A DNA stretch of 64,000 nt, taken from the NCBI RefSeq assembly GCF_021917145.1, contig NW_025813696.1, forward strand, positions 239,368 through 303,367, in the 5' to 3' direction. A program made the position numbers and the translations under genes. This document shows positions 55,744-64,000 of the stretch, piece after piece. The notes beneath the pieces were generated by a model that saw only the letters and a program-made list of their open reading frames with translations, did no database searches and was not told where the DNA came from. Numbering within the stretch: the stretch's first letter is position 1; each line of letters starts with the position of its first letter. The stretch is from Hypomesus transpacificus (taxonomy: Eukaryota; Chordata; Actinopteri; Osmeriformes; Osmeridae).

Positions 55744-58700
55744 ATGTGGATACTGATCCCATTAGAAGTTAAAGGTAACACATGCATTTGGGTTTTCACC
55801 ACGGATTCCATCCTGACACAGTTAGCAATACAGCAGAATATCTTTTGCTCCAACTTCACAAGACAAATAATAGCTAACTAGCTTGGATGTGGCGAGTACA
55901 TCACAGAAAAGCTTCTGGTTAGCAGACGTTGCCTACGCAGGCAAGCATGCTGGCTAGTCTTGAATTAGCTTAGTGTCTCGATAGCAAGATAGAAAAGACA
56001 CCGAAGGTCTTTATTGTTGATCTCCTTTCCATGTCAGGTCCCGGGACAGGTGCAGCCCACTACCTTCTGCCCAGTAAAGACTATGTGGTGGGGCGCAAGA
56101 GCTGTGACGTCCTTCTGCCCAATGACCAGTCTATCAGCCGGGTTCATGCACACCTCAGTGCCGGTGACCAGGTGAGACTGCGGGATAGAAGGGGTGTGGA
56201 TGTGTGGGAGAAGAAGCTAACACGAATTAGCCTTACAGTTTGGCTGACGTGTGAAGTAGGAACCCGTCTTCTGGTCCGGAGTCGATCACGTGGTCATGTT
56301 TGTTTCTCAGTAGATGGTGCTGTTGGATTGTTTGCTGCACTTTTACCAGCTGATGTTGCGCTCAAAATGGTTGTTTGATACAAGAATCACCTCTCACCTT
56401 GTTCTCCCCTTGTTCTTACCTTTGCTGACACTTTAACCTCTGTTGGCATGATCAGATATTTGAATTGGTTGTATCTGTGCAAAGCTACATATTTGTTGAT
56501 TGATTCATTGATACATAATGTATTATTGATTGTTCCCCAGTCCCTGACGGTAAAGGACAGCTCTAAGTATGGCACGTTTGTGAATGAAGAGAGTCTGTCT
56601 GGAGACACACCCAGGAATCTGAAGTCAGGGGACAGACTAACGTTTGGGGTCTTCCACAGCAAGTTCAGGTTAGCACAGCAGTCTCCTCAGTCACCCTAGA
56701 GGTCCTCTTCATAGGCTGGATGTTGTACATGTAGTCACTGCTAGTTGAAGAAAGCCCACTTCTGGGACACCTTTGAGACCAAGCATGTATAAGAAAATGT
56801 ATAAGATTCTGCAAGGATCTTACTGACTTTATGTTGACGATCCGTCTATCTCCTGTCCTAGAGTCGAACACAAGGTGATCCTGGTTTGTTCATCGTGCTT
56901 GGACATGGATGGTAAAACCTCCCTGTCTCAAGCCCTGGTTCCCCTGGGAGGCCGAATGGTCAACACCTGGACACAAGACTGCACTTACCTGGTCATGCCC
57001 TCAGTCAAAGTCACCATCAAGGTCAGTTTGAGAACTTGTGTGAGTGGTTCCAGGGAATGAGTGAGTGAGTGCTTGTGTGTCCATGTGTACTCACTTTTCC
57101 TCTCCCTCCACACAGACTATATGCGCTCTGCTGTGCTGTCGACCCATAGTTAAACAGAACTACTTCTCTGAGCTCATCAAAGCAATTAAGCAAAAACAGA
57201 AGCAGCCTAAAGTGGAGAGGTAGGTTCCTCCACACACACACACACACACTATAGACCCTGTCACTACTCCCTTAGAACAGCTGCACTCCTTAAAGCTGTC
57301 CTGCCACTAACGCTGCACTGACTCATCACCCCTCCTCTCCTGGGGGGGTAGCTTCTGCCCGGATATTGACGAGCCCAGCTTGAATAAAGACCAAGTGGAC
57401 CTGAGCGAGAGGCCGGAACGCAAACGTCTCTTCACTGACAGGACGTTTGTCTTCCTCAGCTCCAAACAGGTACGTCTGGCTCTGGTCACACTGAAGGGTT
57501 AAGCTGTGAAACTGTCGCATGGTTATTTCACTATCTCCTCTCCTTTGTATCTCAGAGTAGATGTCAAACTAAACCTAGTTATGGACTGCGTCTCACTTCA
57601 CATAGTCCCATGATACAACAGTAGCAATAAAGTAATCTATGAGAGACTTCCATTAGAGTTTATGGCTGAATTATAGCATCCGGCTCAACATTTTATTTTG
57701 GGACACGAGTCCTTAGCCTCAGCTAGTCGACCAAGCGACTGGGTGACATCATTTCTGTTAAGAAGTCTGATTCTCTCCATCTGTCCATCTGTCTCCTGTT
57801 CTCTGCTCGTCCCGGCAGCTGAAACGCCTGAGTTCAGCAGTGACGTTTGGAGGAGGGAGGAGCCACCTCTTAGAGGAGGGGCAGTTGCCCGTGTCACTCC
57901 TGGAGTCGCCATGGAGCTGTGTGGTTGACATAGTAACAGGGAACTCCCAGGCAATTTCACCGTCCACCAGGAAATGGGCTGATTCCGTGGGACAGATCCT
58001 ACAGAAGTACACTCTCTCTCTCTGTCACATCATCTCTTAATTATATTCTGTAATCTAGAGTGGATCACCCAGAGAATGAAATTAGATAGAGGCCTAATAA
58101 TTGCCTCCCAAGTATCTCTGAATATAGGCTAGAGTCAGTAACAATCTTTTTCTGTCTGTTTGATTGTGATCAACTTCCCTCCCTTCTCCTCTCCTCAACT
58201 AAACAGGAAGGGATGTCGATTTATCACTGAGTCTGAGATCGGATTGGCTGCCATTTATGTTTCTTGTGACAAGTATTGCAATCCAGCCAATGAAATGGGA
58301 GACTCAGGTTGGTGTGTCTCATAGTCCAAAACTTTTTGGGAATTCTTCACTGTTTAGGATTTATATTATTGGTTGGTTAAACAGCTTTGTGTATGTTGAT
58401 GACTTTACTAATTGTAATGTTTGTTTTTGTTTTCAGATTCAATGCGGGTGAGACGTGTTCTTCCAAGATCTTCTCTGTCCCAGAACACAGCAGTGGAGGA
58501 GACTGTGCTTCAAGCAGCATCACAGAACATCACAGCATATGTTGTCAACACCGAGACCTCCCAGCGGTACACACACCCTCACAACAAACCATCTGCACAA
58601 CACCCATGTCCCACTTCCAGGGGCCAGGCTCATGTGTCCTGCCTCTCCCCGGCCAGGATGGACCTGAGTGGGGTGACGGCGGTAGGAGAGACCCCAGAGA

Positions 58701-61700
58701 GGAACCAGAGCCGGGGGCCCAGCCGGCTCCAACCCTCCCCGGGCCGGGACCAGGCTGCCAGCTGCACCGTCGCAGAGACCATGATGTCATCATTCCCCGC
58801 CACAGAGAACACAGGTGTCCCAAAGACAAGGAGCACAGAGCAAGAAGCCCGAGGTTGGTGGATTAGAATGAGGACATAAACATGCTCCTGGACAGATGTC
58901 AGACTGTGCTCTTAGACTTCATGGTCATGCTGTCATTGGTTACAGGGAGAGGCAACTGCACCGTGTCAAAGTTCTTAGCCCCGCCTCCCCAGTCTAGTGG
59001 CAGTCTGAAGATGTCCCCTCAAAAAGGCTCTCACCAGAAACCAAAACCTTTGCTACAAGGTTCCCCACACAAACAGTCCTCCCTCACCAGCTTCTTCCAG
59101 TCTGTCAACAAGAAAAGGTAAGTATCTCTTCTCTGCAGGGAAGGTTCTGCTGCTGCTTGTGGTAATACATAGTGATCCTCACAAACACTGCATAGTCTCT
59201 CCTTCATCCTCTCTCTGTCTCTCTCTTCTTCTCCTCTTCCTCCTTTCTCTCTGTCTCTCTCTTCTTCTACTCTTCCTCCTCTCTCTCTGTCTCTCTCTCC
59301 CTCTCCTCTTCCTCCTCTCTCTCTGTCTCTCTCTTTTCCTCTTCCTCCTCTCTCTCTGTCTCTCTCTTCTTCTCCTTTTCCTCCTCTCTCTGTCTCTCTC
59401 TCCTTCTCCTCTTCCTCTTCCCCCTCTGTCTCTCTCTCTTCTCCTCTTCCTCCTCTCTCTCTGTCTCTCTCTCCTCCTCTTCCTCCTCTCTGTCTCTCTC
59501 TTCTTCTCCTCTTCCTCCTCTCTCTCTGTCTCTCTCTCTCTTCTCCTCTTCCTCCTCTCTCTCTGTCTCTCTCTCTTCTCCTCTTCCTCCTCTCTCTCTG
59601 TCTCTCTCTCTCTTCTCCTCTTCCTCCTCTCTCTCTGTCTCTCTCTCTCTTCACCTCTTCCTCCTCTCGTCTGTCTCTCAGGCCACGTGAGGAGGGCTTG
59701 CCTGCTGAGTCGGAACCAAAGAGGTCAGCGCCGCCGCACTCTGACGCGACACACACCTCAACACGCCCACAGACCAGCTCACACTGTCCGTCCACCTCCC
59801 GCGCCAAGGCTCCTCCTGTCAGCACCCAGGCCTCAGGGGCCGACCTGTTCCCCTGGCAGCCTCTGTCAGACAGGGCCTCCAGCCCTGCTCAGCAGGGGCT
59901 GCAGACCAGGAAGAGGAAGGAGATGGAGGAGGACGAGGTGCCTAAGGGGAGCAGGGCTGGAGGGATGGAGATAGAGGAGCTGGAGTCAATCATGTCTGAA
60001 GAGATGGTGGACTTTGAGGATGAGCAGATGTCACAGTTGGAACAGAGCTCAACCAATAGAAAGCAGGCCCAAGAGACAGTGAAACATACCTCCACCAATA
60101 AGAAACAACATCTTCAAGTGGAGGAACATGGAACACCCAATCAGAGGGTTACCCTGGATCCAGTGGAAGGTTCAGCCGGTAGTTTTCAGGGTTCGCTGAC
60201 GGCACTTGCCTCTGCCAGCAAGAAACAGCAGGTTCATCCGGAGAGCCACCACACTGCTGGACACACCACACCACATCAGACATCAAGCTTGGATCATCAA
60301 CACAGCTCTTCAGCCAATACCAACCTGCGGGCTGAAGTCAAAGATGAGGATGTGTCTTTTGTTGAGGTCAGAAGAGAAGTGTTTTGTTATATGATATAAT
60401 ATGACTTTGATATAATGGACTTTTAAGAATGAGACAAGGATGTTTAGTGTCTTCCCTGATCTACACATAGTCCCTAACCCCCCCCCCTTCAGGATGGAGC
60501 CGCAGGTGTCTGTGGGGCGGAGCTAGGTGCCTGTCCTGAATCCTCCGCAGTCAAACAGGAAGTCCCAGTGAGTCTGGTGTGCAGAGACACGTGTGGACAG
60601 GGGCTGTGGTTGTGGACTGGGTGGTCATGTTGCTTTGTGCCTGTAGGGGGCAGACGTGGAGGATGTGGACCTTCCCCGCAGGCTGCTCCAGGTGGAGTTC
60701 AAGTCCCTTATGGTGACGGAACCTTCTAGAACCAGGCCTGCGAGCCGGACGGTGAACGGACACAGCCAGGGGAAGAACTTCAAACGGTTCCGAAAGGTTG
60801 GTTGGAATGAAGCACTGCCCAAGAGGGTCTGGCTGGACACACCTCAAATGTGTGTGTGTGCTTGTATCCTGAAACGTTTAATATATATTGTGTGTGTCAG
60901 GTCCCTGTGCCTGCTACTGAGGGTTTGCCCAACATCATTGGTGGGTCGGATCTCCTTGCCCATCACCGGGGGACGAGTCACGAGCTGGACGACTGGCTGA
61001 GGGAGGCTGCAGAGGTAGGGTAGACATCCTGCTCACCTGCTCACCTCCTCACCTGCTCACCTGCTCACCTGCTCACCTGCTCACCTGCTCACCTGCTCAC
61101 CTGCTCAAGTTAAACGTACGTGTGTGTGTGTGTCTCAGGAGGAGCGACAGAGCAGGTGTGAGGAGACTCTGGGAGATGACCTCTTCAGGTGAGGACGAGC
61201 AATGCTTCTAGATGGTTCTGAGAATGTGTGGGTTAGGGGAGGGGGGGGGGGGTTACCATGGTGCTGCAGTCTTCAGCTGACACCAACAGGCCCCCAGCTT
61301 CATTGTATGCTAACATCACATTCCCAGGATGCATTGCTCCATGATTCCACAACACCAAAGACGTCATGCGCACACACACCACCCTTACACACACACACAC
61401 ACACACACACCACCCCTACACACACACACACACACCACCCCTACACACACACACCACCCCTACACACACACCACCCCTACACACACACACACACCACCCC
61501 TACACACACACACCACCCCTACACACACACCACCCCTACACACACACACACACCACCCCTACACACACACACACACCACCCCTACACACACACACCACCC
61601 CTACACACACACCACCCCTACACACACACACACCACCCCTACACACACACACCACCCCTACACACACACCACCCCTACACACACACACACACCACCCCTA

Positions 61701-62489
61701 CACACACACACACACCACCCCTACACACACACACCACCCCTACACACACACCACCCCTACACACACACACACCACCCCTACACACACACACAGGGTACAT
61801 GAGACTGAGGGAGGTGGAAGATGAGGTTGGCCTCAATCATTACTGTGAGCTTGATACATTTTCTAAAAAATATATAATCATTAATTAATGAGGAACAAAG
61901 AACACAAATTTCAGAGAGTGGAATTTCAGGCCATTTTAGCTTGTTGTCATTCTGACCAATCAGAGCCTCCTGTCTCCTGCGTCACAGCTGTGAGTGGTTG
62001 CCTAGGTAACGGAGGTGATGTAAGCAGAGGCTAAGGCTGCTGCATTTTCCCTGTCCAAGCAGAAAAGCGTGTGTGTGTCTGCGTGTGTGTGAGACTGAGT
62101 AGTTTGATCCCTGAGTCATGATACTCAGCCAGTCATCACTCATGCGTGGCCAAACAACAGGGACATCTACTGAGAAAACAAGTCGCTTCTTTTTGGGGGT
62201 CTGTCTGCACAAGGCTAGCAGACGTGGTTTATGAGAAGGATGTTTGGCTGAAGCTGTTCAAACACACTGCCATGTGGGCAGCAGTTAATTGGTGCTATTT
62301 TTTATGTTTGCTCTGAATGTTGTTTAGGACATTCGGGAATGATGGAGGAGGAAAGCTAAAAGCCTCACTGTAGGTTTGATTGTGTGGAGTTTCTGCACAC
62401 ACTCAGTTAAACCTGCCTGTGTGTGTGTGTGTGTGTGTCTGTCTGTGTGTCTATGTAGGTACAACCCTAAACCTGCCAAGAGAAAATGA
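55744..62489 (+). CDS. nbn: Nibrin, MRN complex subunit
   Basis: Regulatory subunit of MRE11-RAD50-NBN, which senses DNA double-strand breaks and activates ATM in the nucleus. Exons: 55744-55774, 56038-56171, 56541-56668, 56862-57021, 57116-57219, 57352-57469, 57819-58006, 58207-58307, 58437-58853, 58946-59117, 59682-60366, 60493-60567, 60647-60796, 60901-61014, 61139-61188, 62459-62489. All 16 join in phase to 885 aa (human 754). FHA domain: [20 protein letters not shown] (Arg30, Arg45, His47) and [12 protein letters not shown] repeats cover about residues 105-330 ([40 protein letters not shown]). A long disordered SQ/TQ- and Ser-rich middle follows. The MRE11-binding motif is KNFKRFRK (about residue 814) and the ATM-binding tail is [20 protein letters not shown] at 62838-62843 may be the poly(A) signal. 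The extra length lies in the disordered region (exons 9-11). Confidence 0.95.
59200..59676. repeat. Pyrimidine microsatellite upstream of nbn exon 11
   Basis: About 470 bp of C/T only (CTCTCTCTGTCTCTCTCTTC with TCCTCTTCCTCC) in a loose 40-bp higher-order period, ending at the exon 11 acceptor (CTCTCAG, 59680-59681). Confidence 0.95.
61022..61106. repeat. CTGCTCAC minisatellite in nbn intron
   Basis: About nine copies of a CACCTGCT-type 9-bp unit between nbn exons 14 and 15. Confidence 0.93.
61374..61796. repeat. CACCCCTACACACACA minisatellite in nbn last intron
   Basis: (CA)n with CACCACCCCTA interruptions, about 420 bp. Threonine/histidine/proline-rich ORFs here are artefacts. Confidence 0.97.
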
Positions 62490-64000
62490 GGTTGGAGATC
62501 CAGACTTTGTGATTGGGACTAACTTTGTGACTTTTAGTTTGCTGTGGAATTTGTCAGTGTTTCGTAACTATCTGTCACAGCACCTACACACACACACACC
62601 CTACACACATACACACACACACACACCCTTCTCTAATTATGTACATTAGTGGATGAGTATTACATTAGTAGTTCAATATTTTGTAAAGGTAAAAAAGTTT
62701 TAAAAAAATGCCTGTGCCAAAGGCAATCGTTCCCATTTACTGTTTTATACACTAGCTGTTAATTCAGGCACTGGTGGCAAAGAATGTGATGAAGTGTATT
62801 TCATGTTAAGAGCTTTTAAAATATTTTATTTGTCCATAATAAAAAATACTGAGTACAAAACATGTATTAAAAACTTATTACAGAAAAGGAGTTGATATCT
62901 TCATGCACCGTGCAGCTGTTCCCTGTTAGCCTTCACCAGATCCCCTCCTCCAGGTTCTACCAGACCCCCCTCCTCCAGGTTCTACCAGACCCCCTCCTCC
63001 AGGTTCTACCAGAGAGTTGGGACACAAGAGGACAGCCAATCTGAGTTCTCCTTCAGACAGTCCTCTCCAGATCTACTCACTGAACTGTAGGTCACTTGCA
63101 CAAATGTGACAGGGTTGGATAGGAGGAAGCAATATGGCCGACAATTGATTCCACCCGACCTATTAAAGAAAAGCTGTACCAGATAACCAGACGTGCGTTT
63201 TGCTTTCATGCTGTTGAAACCTGTAGTCTTATCAGATCTCCATCCAGAGTGGGCTGATTCTCTGCGGTGTTGCACCCAGATAGCGGCGTCCTTTCAGGGA
63301 CACCCGGGCATGGCGCTGCATCGGCCACATCCCAAAGGTGACTAGTCAGCGGAAAGGATGAATGAACAAACTACATTCCGTCTTCACAGCTTTTCATAAA
63401 CACGTATTTGGCATGATGCCAGCTGACTTCTGAGGCGTATGGTGGCTGCGATGCGGTCCGAAAAATGTCACTGAGAGGATGAAAAACTGACCAACTGGCA
63501 TAGATACTGCCTACAGTGTTTGACCAGCAGGAAATGTGCGTTTTAACAGCTATGTCCTTAATAAACAGTTATGATCACGGGTTCTAACCTACTAATGTAG
63601 TCTAGCATTCTGTCACATCACTGGAGGTGTTATCTCATGCCAAGCTTACCAGCTGACTCGCAAGTAAATAAGCAAAGAGTTTTTTCTGATCCGGAATACA
63701 TTCGGTTATCTGAGTGAAAGCACTTGCATAGGAAGCCTTTGAGTCGTACCAAAACAGTGAAATGTCTGTTCTACATATTAGAAAGTCAATGGTAGCAATT
63801 CTACTTCTATGGCACCAACTCCCCTAACAGCACACTTGTGATGCATCCGATAAAAAGCTTACTTCATTTGTCAGTGGCACTTAAACTGCATCATCTCTTA
63901 TATCTTCTTTCACATCATCTAAATGCAGTTGGTTGTCAATGCAACAGCTTGTTATTACAGGTAAAGTGGGCTGTTTGTAGGATTTGTTGTCGTTAATGTC
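62490..64000. other. nbn 3' flank, no gene recognised
   Basis: The first 350 bp are probably the nbn 3' UTR with CA-rich runs (62585-62630). Three copies of a 24-bp unit with CCTCCTCCAGGTTCTACCAG lie at 62941-63012. An 89-codon minus-strand frame ending at 63006 has no recognised homology. Confidence 0.5.

Noticed and set aside
59031-59974. 264-codon minus and 271-codon plus frames rich in Arg/Glu or Leu/Ser
   Set aside because: Shadow of the pyrimidine array plus the antisense or shifted frame of nbn exon 11.
61202-61888. 228-codon Thr/His/Pro-rich frame
   Set aside because: Translation of the CA/CCCCTA array in the last nbn intron.

Overview
The window is vertebrate nuclear DNA, almost certainly from a teleost fish. 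Genes have many small exons with GT-AG introns. tRNA-derived SINEs carry the teleost-type tail (…GATAAGAGCGTCTGCTAAATG…), and there are LINE and Tc1-type remnants and a very high density of mini- and microsatellites. The exact species cannot be told from this sequence alone. All exon models below were assembled by hand from reading frame, splice consensus and phase; in the named genes every junction is phase-consistent.

Layout: (1) 1-6955, minus: 3'-truncated type I phosphatidylinositol-4-phosphate 5-kinase (pip5k1a). (2) 7729-12433, minus: secreted ECM1, 683 aa, with an internally duplicated cysteine-rich exon pair. (3) 12.9-13.5 kb: 3' end of a LINE. (4) 14791-33945, minus: a ROR-gamma type nuclear receptor (rorc), 506 aa, with a 15.8-kb first intron full of minisatellites, a LINE fragment and a DDE-transposon relic split by a SINE. 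(5) 37398-40061, minus: a mitochondrial THEM4/THEM5-type acyl-CoA thioesterase with a Tc1-like element in intron 2. (6) 40883-42699, plus: cfap141 (C1orf189 family), head to head with the thioesterase and preceded by an RFX X-box-like palindrome. (7) 43753-45430 (minus) and 46348-47755 (plus): two head-to-head paralogues encoding single-pass, coiled-coil membrane proteins that I cannot name. (8) 48-54 kb: mostly repeats, with one weak candidate gene having a TATA box (about 49.94-50.56 kb) and possible unassigned exons near 48.2 and 48.8 kb. (9) 54595-55255, plus: an MSMP-type secreted microseminoprotein. (10) 55744-62489, plus: nibrin (nbn), 885 aa, complete.

The block PIP5K1A / ECM1 / RORC / THEM4-5 / C1orf189 corresponds to genes that lie on human chromosome 1q21, so this is largely a conserved-synteny block. 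MSMP and NBN are on other human chromosomes and are joined to it here. The genes do not form one pathway. They cover lipid signalling at the plasma membrane, extracellular matrix, nuclear receptor control of transcription, mitochondrial acyl-CoA hydrolysis, cilia, and DNA double-strand-break repair.

The most interesting observations are the ECM1 exon fusion created by tandem duplication, a 60-bp in-frame minisatellite in the rorc hinge, the divergent paralogue pair, a Tc1-like element whose transposase is split onto opposite strands by an internal inversion, and a recurrent pattern of expanded pyrimidine arrays next to 3' splice sites.
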